From Oscheius tipulae (Eukaryota; Nematoda; Chromadorea; Rhabditida; Rhabditidae), in the NCBI GenBank assembly GCA_037178975.1, contig JASJZH010000004.1, positions 5,022,001-5,086,000 of the forward strand: DNA of 64,000 bases. The letters are read 5' to 3'. Below, one piece after another: positions 25,701-37,504 of the stretch. A program made the translations under genes and the position numbers. The notes under the pieces are model-generated. The model made no database searches and was not told where the DNA came from. It was given only the letters and a program-made list of their open reading frames with translations. The first letter of the stretch is position 1, and each line of letters opens with the position of its first letter.

Positions 25701-27461
25701 CCGAGCTGGCCATTTTAATGGGTGCGATGGACAGCATTGCTGCCGTTGTCGACTTTTTCTTCCTGATGTGCTACGCATTCGTCAATCTCATCTGTGCTCT
25801 TCACTCTCTTCTCGGAGCTCCCAATTGGCGTCCCAGGTTCCGTTACTACCATTGGTCTCTTTCCCTATTAGGAGCAGCTCTTTGCTTTTTCATCATGTTC
25901 TCGACTCATTGGGACTATGCCTTGGTTGCATGTCTGCTCTGTGCTCTCATCTACAAGTATGTGGAATGGAAGGGAGCCAAGAAGGAATGGGGAGATGGAA
26001 TCCGCGGTCTGGCTCTCACTACAGCTCAGTACTCCCTGATGAAGATTGAAGACAAGCAACCCCATCCGAAGAACTGGCGTCCTCAACTTCTTCTCATTCT
26101 TTCGATGCCATGGGCCAAGGAACTCGTCGATGTCCGCTACCTCAATCTGCTCAACTTGGCATCTCAGTTGAAGGCAGGACGAGGATTGACGGTCGTCACT
26201 TCATTCATTCGCGGAAACCCGACCAGTGTCGACGATCGAAAGAGGGCTGAACAGATCAAGGCTCGAATGGACTTTGACATGAACCAGTGTCGTCTGCGAG
26301 GATTTGCCAAGACTCTTGTTCACGACGAGGGACAGGTGAGAATACGGAAGTCCTTTCATTGAAAAGCTGTTCAGATTCTGGGATCAATGTCCACGCTCAT
26401 TCAGTCCGTTGGTCTCGGTGGTCTGAAACCCAACACGATGCTCATTTCTTGGCCTGTATATGAAAGAGGAGCCTCCGAGAGCAGTGACAGTGAATACAAC
26501 ACCTTCACTGGTCAGTTTTTTTTAATCATAAAGACAAATAGATTTATAGACAAGCTTCACGCTGCCTGTGCCATGGACATGTGTCTTCTTGTCGCCAAGG
26601 GGATCATCGATTTCCCCAGTGGCGTCTTCAAGCTCAACGGCTTCATCGACGTGTACTGGATCGTTCAAGACGGAGGACTATGTCTGCTGATGGCCTACTT
26701 GCTCAAGCAGCACAAGGTCTGGAGAGGCTGCAAGCTCAGGATCATCGCTATTGCCCAAGAGAATGATAACAACTTAAAGATGCAGCAGGAACTCCAGCAA
26801 TACGTCTATCAACTCAGAATCGATGCCAAGATCCTGATTGTTGAACTCGCGGATCCGGAAATCTCGAAAAATGCCTTTGAAAGGACTCTGCTGATGGAGG
26901 AAAGAACTTTGGTCATGAAACAGATGCAGGAGGCTCGTACTGGAAACTCGTTGACAGTCAACTCGGCTCATCGCGGAATCTCTGTATGTTTTGACACAAA
27001 TCTTATTATAATCCTACTTTCAGCCATTGGTTCTGGCCGAAAAGAAGAAGAAGACGAGCAAGAGTGAAGACGACAGTGGCGAGGAAGGTGGAGAGACTAC
27101 TCCGGACAACGAAGATGAAAAGTCTCAAGCCTCAGTTGGAATGGGCGACGACAAGAAGGAGAAGGAAAAGACGAAGAAGGAAAAAATGAGAGCATTGGAC
27201 AAGAACAAGGTTCACAAGATGCACACAGCTGTGCGTCTCAACGAGCTCATCATCGAACACTCGGCCAACAGTCAGCTCGTTCTACTTAATCTGCCGAAAC
27301 CCCCAAGAGGCAAAGAAGGTATTTTAAGAGTTTTGGCAAGAAGAATAGAACGTTCAGGTCTGGATGACTATTTCCATTATTTGGAAGTTTTATCCGATAA
27401 CATCAACAGGGTGATTTTCGTACGTGGAACAGGGAAGGAGGTCATTACGACACACTCGTAG
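19535..27461 (+). CDS. K-Cl cotransporter (SLC12A4-7 family, KCC)
   Basis: Electroneutral potassium-chloride symporter of the plasma membrane; in neurons and glia it sets chloride and volume. The shared body starts with the exon at 23960 and ends at TAG 27461. The twelve-helix APC-fold core is clear: [17 protein letters not shown] (TM1), [21 protein letters not shown] (TM3), the extracellular Cys-rich loop after TM5, [33 protein letters not shown] and [17 protein letters not shown]. The cytosolic C-domain includes [47 protein letters not shown] and [11 protein letters not shown], and ends [13 protein letters not shown], the usual KCC terminus. An acidic/Lys-rich insert lies at 27040-27190. 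Three first exons (19535, 20386, 23567) feed this body. A poly(A) signal lies at 27804-27809. Confidence 0.96.
20386..20432 (+). CDS. KCC alternative first exon, form B
   Basis: A 47-base exon encodes [15 protein letters not shown], ends in phase 2 before a consensus GTAAGT donor, and fits the acceptor at 22073. The call rests on phase match and donor quality only. Confidence 0.45.
20779..20797. repeat. TG dinucleotide microsatellite
   Basis: About nine uninterrupted TG units inside the KCC 5' intron. Confidence 0.9.
20967..21024 (+). pseudogene. tRNA-like relic (A and B box, no cloverleaf)
   Basis: TTGCTAAGAGG resembles a pol III A box and GGTTCGATTCC is a near-perfect B box. They are only about 30 bases apart, too close for a full anticodon arm, and the flanks cannot pair as an acceptor stem. 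It may be a tRNA pseudogene or part of a tRNA-derived SINE. Confidence 0.35.
22073..22267 (+). CDS. KCC shared N-terminal exons for forms A and B
   Basis: Exon 22073-22177 encodes a segment starting [15 protein letters not shown] and running to SPDTIQSG; exon 22218-22267 encodes [16 protein letters not shown] and ends in phase 1. That phase joins exactly to the common exon at 23960 ([13 protein letters not shown]). Both introns are canonical and about 40 bases or longer. The segment is Ser/Thr-rich, like the phosphoregulated N-terminus of SLC12 carriers. Confidence 0.6.
22268..23566 (+). other. KCC intron / internal promoter region of form C
   Basis: No recognisable exon. It contains a GA microsatellite (22451-22472). 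Its 3' part is pyrimidine-rich and ends in CATTTCCTCCAG just before ATG 23567, consistent with an outron and trans-splice acceptor for form C. Confidence 0.4.
22451..22472. repeat. GA dinucleotide microsatellite
   Basis: Around ten GA units within the KCC 5' intron. Confidence 0.9.
23567..23828 (+). CDS. KCC alternative first exon, form C
   Basis: A 262-base exon starts [15 protein letters not shown], carries [11 protein letters not shown] and a Ser/Arg-rich region, and ends ISREESR in phase 1 before GTACGC. It joins the common exon at 23960. The ATG is three bases behind a TCCTCCAG acceptor. It is the longest and most SLC12-like of the three N-termini. Confidence 0.75.
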
Positions 27462-27803
27462 TTTTCCTAGAGAAAAAAGATTTGTTGTTGTTATTGTCGT
27501 TTTCTAGTTGCTTTTTCGACTCTGTGATCCATTCGTCGTATCACTTACAATGCATGCGGTGTATCCCCCCAATATCAAGTGTCTACTTGACCAGTGCATA
27601 ATCCGTATAGACAGCCTCAATTGCCGGTTTACTGGGTTTTTTTCTTTCTTTCGTCGTGAACTGTCACCCGACGTTATTCACGCATTTTCGTCTGTTTCCC
27701 CATGTCTTTTTGACCATCTGTCTCGGTCAGTGACAGTTCCGACGATCTGTCCCTCTAGTGCCTTCCCCCATAGTGCTTGTCTGCTTTACCCTGTGCAAAT
27801 GTA

Positions 27804-27809
27804 AATAAA
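27804..27809 (+). terminator. KCC poly(A) signal
   Basis: AATAAA lies 343 bases after the KCC stop and only seven bases before the last codon of the facing dynein light chain gene, so the two 3' ends overlap. Confidence 0.65.
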
Positions 27810-27815
27810 GCCAGT

Positions 27816-28193
27816 TTATCTACATCGGAATATCAGAACAGCTATTTTGCTCACACTCAAATGAATGAATTCGGTCGTGTCCAGATGACTTCCGAAGTTG
27901 CGACCGACGATACACTGCCAGCCAGGCCCTGAATCAGTTTTTGAACAAACGACAATGGTCACTCACCGAATTTATCGTCAAAGCGTTTCTTGATAAAAGT
28001 GGCTATTTCGTTCTCAATTCCACATTCTAAAAGAGCTTCTCCTAGTACTTTAATTGCCTGGAAACGGTTTCTCCATGTGAAGAATAGACATACCTCTTGT
28101 GTCTTGATCTCTCCAGCCGAACTCTGTTTCATCTGGACATTTTCGGCTCTTAACAGCTTTTCGACCGGCTCTTTGAACTTTCTCGATTCTCTT
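27816..28193 (-). CDS. Dynein light chain, LC8 type
   Basis: Homologue of LC8/DYNLL, a small dimeric hub protein of dynein and many other complexes. Exons 28094-28193, 27967-28057 and 27816-27928 join in phase. Family motifs are present: EAIKVLGEALLECGIENEIA, FIKKRFDDKFGPGWQCIVGR, NFGSHL, then a hydrophobic strand ending VLIFRCR. The strand segment differs from canonical LC8 (HETKHFIYFY is replaced by DTTEFIHLSV), so this is a diverged paralogue rather than LC8 itself. The first exon shown starts inside a basic segment. An in-frame ATG lies at 28240, or a further exon ending near 28310 may supply the start, so the N-terminus is unresolved. Confidence 0.8.
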
Positions 28194-28533
28194 CTAAAAT
28201 GGAATGCTTCGAAGGAAGAGAAAAGGAACAAACAGCTCATCGAAAGTTTCGATTAGGTTTCCAAAAGAGGGATTTGAGGCGATAGCACGATGCATGACTA
28301 TTGTCTCTCTGACACCACCTACCGCAGTAAAGCAGCTCGAATTTCCGCCTACTGCCCGTCAAACTTTCACTTTTTCTCATTTTCCCCGAACAATGGCTTC
28401 TTCCTCGACTCACCGCCAATAGCTGTTTCGCCTGCGGAATCCTGACCCCATAGCTCCTGGAATGTTTTGCGAAAATGTCTCTGAATTTATTTCATTCATA
28501 AGATCCAAAACTTTCAAGGTTGAGAAGTGATCG

Positions 28534-28751
28534 ATGAATTCGCTTTTGAAGTGGAGATATCTCACGCAACAGCTGATCACTCCTCTAATCCGGCCAAAAA
28601 GAACAGCTGTTCATTTGACACAAGGTAAGAGGTGTTTTCCACATAACTTACGGCAATTAAAACAATCGTCAAAGCATTAAGGGTTTCAGAAGAAATCAGT
28701 CGTCTACGACGACTTAGCCGTCCTACTATCGGGGGTCATTGTCAAAGTTAG
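28534..28751 (+). CDS. Small putative two-exon gene (50 residues)
   Basis: ATG 28534 opens a basic, amphipathic, mitochondrial-presequence-like start (MNSLLKWRYLTQQLITPLIR). Exon 1 (28534-28624) ends at a consensus GTAAGA donor. A TTTCAG acceptor leads to exon 2 (28690-28751), which encodes EEISRLRRLSR and ends at TAG. The frame is kept. The segment LTQEEISRLRRLS loosely recalls the N-terminus of GatC-type amidotransferase subunits, but the protein stops too early for that, so further exons may be missing. It lies head to head with the dynein light chain gene. Confidence 0.4.
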
Positions 28752-29901
28752 TCACATCGACCACACAATGTCTACTACCGTCGCGCTTTCATAGCGTAGT
28801 TTTCTTTTGCTTCATAATTTTTCGGTAATTTGACAAGAGGTGGTCAGAGAGATCTGACTAGCAAATAACAAGTCCGCTCTGGTTATATAATTTCTTACTT
28901 ATTCATTCAAGGTCTCGTCCAATACACAAGTGAAGCATACTATTTTATCTTGGTTTGTTGGACAGAAGGTCACTGAACACAAAGCAGTTCAAAGGAGTAT
29001 ACCTATACCAATGAATAATTTCAGAATCTCGGAGAGAGCTCTTATACTAGACAAATGGATCGTAGTAATCAGAAGAAAAGAAGTTTGGCTCGATGTTGCA
29101 AATAGACTGGTGAGACATGACCCCACAGCTGTTCTCTCCGACGAAAATCGAGTGGGATGAAATGGATCCGCTATCTTTAATGGTTGCTGTGTATGTTTTC
29201 GTATCTTACAGCTTTAATTTAGACGGATGTGTAGAGCCTGGAAGCGTCATGTTTGAGCATTCGTGTTTTCGAATGACTAAATATCAGTGAGGGTGTAAGG
29301 TCCTCTGCAAGATCCGGATGCGACTTGTGCCTTCGACTTCCAGAGAAATAAGAAAACTTTATTTATTCGAAGAGATCAAGACAGTCGGGGGAGATCATGC
29401 GGTCGGTTTGACACAAACACACGTCGCGTCACCGGGAGAAAAGGCAAAGCGATAGAGAGAAACAAGGAAGGAGACACGTAACACAGGACTTTCGGTAGTA
29501 CCTCGTTAATATTGAAAAGAGAGACAGAGTTGGTCCATGCGACAGACAGAACAGTCATCAGGTGTTGGTAGTAACCTGCAACAAGCAAATTCTCATGACA
29601 CTTTGTGGGCTCTTTAAGAGATCACTCGTCCCGGGAGAGACGTGAGACGGGATGGATTTCCACCTCTGTGTATTGGTCACTCGTCGCATTTGAGCTGTAC
29701 CTCTGGGACTGAAAGAACAGTCGTTTCAAGAGCTTCTTCTCCACTCTCTCTCTCTTATACCCCTTTCACCACCAAAACTCACTCTCAGCATTCGCATTTT
29801 TATCGAATGGGTTCGTCCATTCGAAATCATTGAATACTTCTTCTCCGTGGCCAAACCCAGTTTGGTCAGCTGAAAGAGCACTTTTTATAAAATGCCGCAA
29901 T
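28752..29901. other. Intergenic / 3' UTR of the first GPCR
   Basis: No exon is convincing. Minus-strand AATAAA copies overlap at 29358-29367 and are the likely 3' end of the GPCR that stops at 29902, giving a long 3' UTR of about 540 bases. Confidence 0.45.
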
Positions 29902-32900
29902 TCAACTGACCAGATCGTTCCATCTCTGTTGGGCGAAGACACACAGACGACCGCGGAAGTATTTCGAAGTGAGACAGAAGAGCACAAAGTTCATCACCTT
30001 AAATATATTGTTACTGTTTTCTTTTCGTTTTTTTTAAAGTGAACAAACCTTTCCACAAAGGAGCCAGTAGATGATGAGCGTGTTTCCGAAGGACTTCATC
30101 CAGTTTGGCAGCTCTAGATGGAAAATTTCGATGAAGAAGGGAACTGATGACGGTGCCTGAATATCTTACTTCATTTGACTCCAAAAGCATTAGAAACGCG
30201 GGGGATCGACTAAATTTGAATCCGTTAGATTTTCCAGGATTAGTAATCTGTGGTCGCGTTAAATCTGTAGCAGCAAGCCGGCTTATTGCAGAAATCAAAA
30301 ATATTTTTGGAAAAACAGATTTCACAAAGAACTCACGTGGGTTAAGATGTAAAACGAAATTATGGTTACAATGGTGATGCTGATTTTTCGATCTCGTCTC
30401 TGCCTCGCCTCTTCAGTACTTGTACTTCTAAACCGAACTCATCATCCACTTTTTCCCTCTCTTCCTCTACCTAATCACCCGATCGCGTTCGGTTTTTTGG
30501 GCCGCGATGATCCCTCGACTCCCCTTCAGAAGGAAGATTATCTGTATGTTGAGCACCGTAATCAACGCCAATGGCATGAAGACGGCCAGGAAGATATGGA
30601 GCGACTTGTTAACATGTACGTAAGCAGTAAGCCAAGTAGGGATTTGATGGGCGTCTTTGAGCTGAATATAGCACAGGTTAGAGATACGTGGATGGCGAAC
30701 CAAGAAGATCGAGTGGTGGAGCCCAAAGAGTATCTTCCCGCCACAGATGTATACAAAACCATATTTGTATTCGACGAGATGGTAGAGATTCAGCAGAAAC
30801 GAGCCTATCACAATCCCTGCTACTATCAGATACGTTCTGAAGGGATTGGCCTCGCGATGCAAACGGATCGGGTCGCGGATACTCAAAAATCTGAACCTTG
30901 TTGATATTGTTTATCGGTAGAAGTCGAACCTTTCTATACTGACTGCCGAGACGAACCATGAGGAAATACAGAGGAAGGTGTTGCTCAGGAACAGCGTCAG
31001 AAAGTGGGTGTTGTAGTAGAACCACCTAAAATGGCAATAGTCTTTCGCATGAAAATAGCACGTCGACCCATTTGAACTTTTACAATCGCTAATGCTTTAA
31101 TTTTCAAAGACAAACCGGCCGCATTTCATAAATTTTGAACAGACCTAACACTGTTCTTCATGTAGAAGGTGGGCCATGCTCCCAGTATTGAGGTAGACAT
31201 TGAGACTAGCAGTCCGAGATCGGCCAAAGCAACACCAGCAAATAGGATGTTTGCCTGAAAAGGTGTCGCTTGTCATCTCTCAAATGAACTTACGACGCTC
31301 ATCTCCGTGTTCATCGTGAGTAGGACACAGAGATTCAACATGTTTCCAATCGTGCCGGCCACAAACTGGAATGGGAAGACGTATCGGGCTGCGAAGAGGT
31401 CCCATTTCTTGGTTATCGAGAGCATATCCTCTGTACAGTTGTGCATGAACTTAACAACGACTCAGATCTGGTTTTGAATGCAAAAGATTACCCTCTTGCG
31501 CATGGCCCAGTCGACCATGTCGGCATCGAGATCGCCGGTGTAGTTCATGAGGACCAATCTGAAGAATGAAAGATGATGTAAGGGATGTAAGAAAGCAGCT
31601 CATAAACAACTTTGGAGAACGAAGAAGGAATGGAACAGAGGGCTCATATCTTTTTGGAGGCAATTGAAGGCACTAATGAACGACAGGAGATTTAATCAAA
31701 GAGAACGAGGACCACCGAAATCAATCCTCCGGCCCCGAGTTTTCAGCGAGGAAAAAGACGGGCGGTTTAGCTGGTGTACAGCAGATCCGTGATTATTTTG
31801 TTGTGAAAGACATTTCTCCAAATCAAAGTGCACGCAGACGTCACCAACTCTTGTAGCAAAAGAGAAATATTGGGCGTGTCTCGCAGAGAACGAGAGGACA
31901 GGTAATTTCTTCTTGTTTCGTGTGCGCACCAGGAAATTAGAAGATGATTGCTTCTTTTGTTCCGCCACCTTCCAATGAACCTCTCTTGTACTGGATTCCT
32001 CCAGCAAAGCAATGGGTTATAAAAAGTTAGGAAGACAAGGAAGGTGATAAGTGTTTGGTAATCGGATTGCTGCGACACATACACACATGTTAGGCTCGCG
32101 ATCTAATAAAATACGAGAGTTAGTCACTCTCGAAGACAGAAAGTAGTGACTCAAAAATGACCTTTCGCACATTGTTTTGGATAAACAGCAAACGATCAAA
32201 ATGTAAATTTGTCTCGACTCGTCTATTAGCCATCCGAAAAGATCTTGGAATGGTGAAGTGAATGTGCAGTAGTCAGAAAAATGCTATTTTGCCCCACCAA
32301 AAACCGGCCGGATTGACTATATTTTGCAGAGTTGGCCTTGTCCTTCACTCTCCCCCGGAATTCGAGATGCTCGACTCACCCTAGCACAGGTTCAGTGTTG
32401 ACGGTCGGAGAGTCGGATGTCGCATCGTAGACGTCGAGTAAGCTGCAATTAGACACTTTAGAGTCGAGACTACGTTAGTTATTCTGTTTCTATCACATGG
32501 TCGCGTGATTGCTCCGGACTAAAAGTCGACAGGTTTTGGACATTAACATACTTTTCAAGCCAGTTACATACTCTTCATTACGGTCAAAGAGGCAAAATGA
32601 AAAAAGATGCGTTGGGGAAATAAGGATGATTCTCCAATTATGTGTGACAGACGACTAAGTGGTCATTACAATGCGAGAGACCTTTCGGATCGAATAATGA
32701 GACTGGCTGGACCAATTGAATGGAATAAAGTGACATTCCAAGGTGCAAGTTACCTCGAAATCTGAAAGCAACTGAACCGAGAACAAGCCGGAATTTCAAC
32801 AAAGATCAGTCGACCCTAGAAAATGGGTCTGACCCTACTGAAAACAGTTATTATGGTTCATGCAAAAGCTTATTGTCAGGAATCTACAAATTGTAGGTTC

Positions 32901-34964
32901 GGCATCTTCTGAGAAAAGATAAAGGTTACTCTGTCCCTGAACAGTTCTGTTTACCAGTAGGACTGCACTGGACAATGATAGACTACAGGAAACGACCATT
33001 GAAAACTACTGGGTCGAGACGAAGAACTTTCGGGACAAACAGACGCTTTAGAATAGACTGGTTCAGATACAGGAAACTAGAGGGATATTTAAAAAGTTAA
33101 TCTGAAATGTTACTTGAGCCAGGAAGGCGCGGCTATTCTCGGAAAAATCTCCATTCCAGAAATAAGCTGCTCTTTACGGATGAGGAGAGTCGTGTCAAAT
33201 TTCGAGAGGAATGTTTTACCGACAGAATACAAAATGAGTCAGATGGAGTGTAGAGAGATCATCTGTCATTTGATCACTGTCGTGAATAATTATGACGGGT
33301 AGACAAAAAGTGCCCGAAGAAGACAAGGTTTCAGCTGTTTTGAGAAAGATGTCTGACTGAAGAAGCGCTCTTTTTGAAATGTGTTGGAGTTGTGTACGGA
33401 CGGAAAACTTTCACCCTTCTGAAGGCTCAATTTGGGCCATAAGTATGACGAAAAGGAACTCATTCCATTGGATTATATCCGACAGGATTGGGCAAGGTCT
33501 TCTTCTATTTTTGCCCGGAATGAGGGGAAAGAAAGACAGTGTTTACTACCAGCAACTCCAAAAGATTTGTTATCCACATACAAAAGCAGACACCTTTTCT
33601 GTTCCTGTTTATCCTGACAATGAGTCAAATCAAAGAGGCACCTCAAACCTCCCAGACTGTCCTGTGAGAAAAGAACACTGTTCACTCTTTTTAAAATATA
33701 CGAATTAGCTGGACAAACTGAGTATTACTACGAGAAATGTGAACTGCCAGATATAGATTAAGGAAGCAGCAATTAGCCGGCGATTGGGGACAGCTCTTTT
33801 CGACAAACATCGATGAGTAAGCGCTAACAGGTTCGAATCTACAAAGATAAATGTCAGACTGAAAAAGGAGGCATCAAGCTGTTGAAAAAAGGGCTCTCCT
33901 CCCTGAATTAATAAGCAGCTCGAGTCGAGTTCACGGTTGGTTGATAGAGTCCCTGACGCAGTTCCTTCCTGTTCCTAACTCCTAACAGAAATGCGATCTT
34001 TCCTATGATTCATAGAGGGAGAGTCCACCCCGTATTGACTCGTTAGCTTATCTACTAAGTTGCCTTCCGAAACAATAAACAAATCTATTTGCTGGAGGAC
34101 TTTAGTGTATCGAGAGTTGAATCAGATATGAGAGACAGGTGCATGTGATACACGGAACTCATTAGTAGCCTGGTCACTTCTTCTCTCACTTTTTGATGTC
34201 GAATCCCAGAAGGCAGCGCAAGTCTCAAGCTGATTTATGAAAGGAATGAAATTAACCAAATATTATTATTATACTTTTTTGTAGATATTTTTTCGATTCA
34301 CTAGATAGAACAGTATTTCAACGGTCTTTCGGTCTTAGGTATAGAGAAGTAAAAAGGACGCGTGTTGCGAAAGTTTCCTTGAAAAGAGCCTGATTGGGCT
34401 AGAGAACACTACAGTCAAGAGGTCCCGGAAATATCTGTTCGAATAAGGGTAATTGCAAAGAGAGATCCTAAAAGCTAGAGAGTGAGAAGGTGACGTCTAG
34501 ACGGAATGAGGCGATCCGAAACAATCAGATGAAGGGGATTGTTGTGTTTGTGTCGGGCTTATACGGGATGCGTAGAACTATTTGTGCGAGCATTTAACCG
34601 AACAAAAGATGAACAAACAGCCATTTGGACAATCAGAGCTAACGGATGAACACGACACCTAGGGGGAGAGAAGGAAGGGAGGGAAATGACGAGAAGGAGG
34701 CATTCACTCTCGAGATTATTAGCTTGATCAGACACAATGGTCGAGCGCCATGAGTCTGCTTTTATAATGAGGCGAAGACCTTGCAATCCGAATCGGACTG
34801 ACATACAGACCAATGAGTCAGCCGGGAATTTTAACATTTCCGACAGAACACTAACTATAGGAAATAACTCTTGCTAGCAAAGACATCGAGCCGTGAATCA
34901 AATTACACGGCAGGATAGCCCAAGCTACTTACCATAAGAAGATGGTCAAGGTCAGCAGCAGCAT
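29902..34964 (-). CDS. Neuropeptide-type rhodopsin-class GPCR (FMRFamide-receptor-like)
   Basis: Seven-helix peptide receptor of class A. Eleven exons join in phase to 415 residues: 34933-34964, 32380-32442, 31492-31558, 31294-31449, 31145-31254, 30930-31025, 30471-30890, 30337-30403, 30170-30247, 30049-30111 and 29902-29997. Visible are a short hydrophobic leader (MLLLTLTIF), two glycosylation sites (NYT, NCT), GNMLNLCVLL (TM1), LADLGLL (TM2), SIERFLSIRDP at the TM3/DRY position, VFMPLALITVLN (TM5), RDRKISITIVTIISF (TM6) and NTLIIYWLLCGKVMNFVLFC (TM7), then helix 8. DRY is replaced by ERF. This helix pattern is typical of invertebrate FMRFamide receptors. The leader exon is 2.5 kb away and is supported by phase only; the acceptor of exon 9 is also tentative. 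Confidence 0.8.
32443..34932 (-). other. 2.5-kb first intron of the GPCR
   Basis: By far the longest intron in the window, if the leader exon is right. It is otherwise featureless to me: no ORF with family content and no clear repeat. A GGTTCGAATC B-box-like match occurs near 33831 without a matching A box. Confidence 0.4.
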
Positions 34965-36379
34965 GACCAAGAGGAGAAGACAGAAGTTGGTCTAAATCTG
35001 AGAGTTTTTGATGGAGGTATGAGAAGGAACTGAACGAAAAATGATGGGATGACTGCTGGGAACAAGAGATGAATCCTGGACTAATTGAATGCAATCAGAG
35101 GACACTTTGATCGGAAGGAGACGAAGATCAGAAACACGTGAGAGTTCTTTTCTCGATTTATAGTCATCCCACACGGTTATAAAACTGCCCACGAACAGAA
35201 TGAGTTTTCAATATACCGGATCCTATTCAGAAAAGGGCGAAACTGTCAATACCACTGACACTACCGCATTTGGTACAAAACAATCAGAAAAAGAGACAAA
35301 ATGGTCGGCCGGAGACGTCGAGGATATGGCCTCATTTCTACGTAACTCGTGTTTGCCGTCTTCGCCAATTCGGCACATCGGACCCGCCAATTTAGGGACA
35401 CAATTAACAAAAAATAATTCTGATGCAATAGGGTATCTGAAGAAGAGAAAGGAAGCACTGTTTGTTCGTTTCCTCGTCCTCCTGTTTAGATTTGCCGTCG
35501 CGAGTACAAATTCAGTTGCAATGCCATTTGGATAAAAGCCATTCTCGGCCAAAGGTCTGTTTACTCATCGGAATGCTCACATCGTGAAAACACGCTCTTA
35601 GAAGGGCTCCAAAATCCCATCGAACTTTTAATAGATTCAGTCATTTCGAAAGTCTGTGACTCTATTAGAGCATTTTCACTATTTTGCAGAAAAGAAAGTC
35701 TGCAAAAGTTTTCCGGTCAGAAGTAATATTAGAATACGCAAGTCACAACTAGAGTGTCGTCTCCTCTTAGATTTCTCTCATCTCTCTTGCAAAATTAAAA
35801 AGTAAAATGATAGGGAAAACAGCTCGTAATCGAGAAGTGAATCTACTAATTGAGTCGCGCAGAAGCAAGCTCTCGGCTAGAAATCAAACAGCGAAACCGA
35901 ATACTCTCGAATCATCTTTGCAAGTATTAAGTACACTGTGTTGAAACAGGTAGCCTGACTCAGATGAGAATATGATAATAAAGTCGACGAAATGGATCCG
36001 ATCCCACGGGAATGAGTATGTTTCGGCAGGACCGGCAAAATATCAACACGGCTGAGAGGTTGTAGAGTCTACTTATTTTCGCTCTGAAAGATTAATGCCC
36101 ACAAGTTTCAGTTTCTACTCCCATATTCTCTAAAATTAATCAAAAGTCTATCTCACCTGCTTCCTGCTCGTCCTAGAGTCGCTATCGAGACGATTGGGCC
36201 ACTCTGACCAGTCTCGGGAATGCGTTAACGAAGGAGTCTTCCGACGTCACGTGAAACTCACAGCTATTAACTCAATCACCTCGGAACTTCCTCTCCTTCG
36301 GGCGATGACTACAACCGTAGGAAAATAGGGAAAGAAACACAGCAGTTACGGTCTTTATTGGACTCGATCACTTGATCTA
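34965..36379. other. Intergenic region upstream of the GPCR
   Basis: Presumed GPCR promoter region. An intronless 111-codon plus-strand frame (35200-35535) overlaps an equally long minus-strand frame, and neither shows family content, so I treat both as chance. A minus-strand AATAAA at 36354-36359 serves the kinase gene, 21 bases after its stop. Confidence 0.35.
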
Positions 36380-37504
36380 TTAGAAGGCTTCGGCCGGAGG
36401 AGTGCACTCGAATTCGGTCTCGGGTGGCGAAGTGATGTCGAGCTGGAGAGAAGTGGGAATCTTGGAGGAGGCGAGATGCGATTGACCGAGTTCGCCAACA
36501 TGCTGGGCCTTGTTGAGGAGTCGTTCGTTGCTTTGCCAATCGAGAGGCTCTTTGAGAGTGCAGCCGAGATGTTCTGCAGCATGAGCGAGGAGTTTCTGCA
36601 ACTGACTGTAGTCAGGTCGCTCGTAGTACGAATAGCCGTCGATCATGGTCATCATGTGGTCCAACTCAGGAGGCAGACGAGCGAAGAAGACTGCTCGTCC
36701 ATCAGTCCGCAGTTTCCTCTTGTAGTCGGCCATCTCTTGATGAGTAGTCAAATGAGCCCATGGCAAAGTGCCTTCCAACAGTTCACAGGCCATGTAGAAC
36801 CAACTCTCGAGGTCATCCTTACGACTCTGTTCCTTGTTCTCGTGCGAGTTCAATGGCGCGTACTGGAAGGTGCCCATGAGCGGAGCCTTTTCTCTCGGAG
36901 CCAACAGCTGTCCGTTGCTATCCGTGTACTTGCGAGCGAATCCAAAGTCGAGCATGTAGACAGTTCCAGCGCCAGTTTCGAGTCCAATGGCGAAATTGGG
37001 AGCTTTGACATCACGACAGAGCCAGCCGGCCTCGTGGAGACTCTCGAGTCGAGCCAATGTCTGTCCAAGAACTTGCAGAGCAGTGGAACTACTGAAGCGT
37101 TTGTCTGGCAACGAACGACGCAGTTTGCCTAGATCGGGTCCGACCAATTCCATGACACAGTACTTGTAGTAGTCAGTCCGTCCAGCGGCTATGAATCGTG
37201 GGAATCCTTCGCGACCCAGCAATGCCTTCAACACCATCACGTCCAGTTTGAGCAGTCGACGCCACGATTCACCTTCCTTCTCGCATTTCATCGCGTACTT
37301 TTTCTTCTTCTCCGATCCAACCAAGTAGACGTCCGAGAATGGACCCGAGGCTAGCGTCTTCAGCACCACCCACCACTCGTCCTTCCCGTTTGTGATCCTC
37401 GTCCCTACCTACTTATTTTTTGGAACTTGAAAAAGTAGAGTTACCTGGGGCATTCTCGAATCCACTTGGCCATCCATCTGCTTCTCGATTCCAACTGATT
37501 GCAT
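36380..37504 (-). CDS. Casein kinase 1 / TTBK-type protein kinase
   Basis: Protein kinase of the CK1 superfamily, closest in feel to the large nematode TTBK-like expansion. Exon 1 (37445-37504) encodes 20 residues; a 36-base intron leads to exon 2 (36380-37408); total 362 residues. Catalytic elements are present: ATP-site Lys in YAMKCEKEG, catalytic loop CRDVKAPNF (HRD His replaced by Cys), metal-binding LDFGFARKY, and the CK1-type post-activation segment GTFQYAPLNSHENKEQSRKDDLESW. The helix C position has Asp (KLDVMVLK) where Glu is usual. It should be active as far as the sequence shows. A short Pro/Glu tail follows the kinase fold. The compact two-exon structure is typical of sperm-expressed nematode kinases, but expression here is unknown. 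Confidence 0.92.

Noticed and set aside
33831-33841. B-box-like GGTTCGAATC as a tRNA
   Set aside because: No A box or stem partners at the right distance.
35200-35552. Overlapping 111- and 109-codon frames on both strands
   Set aside because: Both strands are equally open, neither shows a known motif or splice signal, so chance is the simpler reading.
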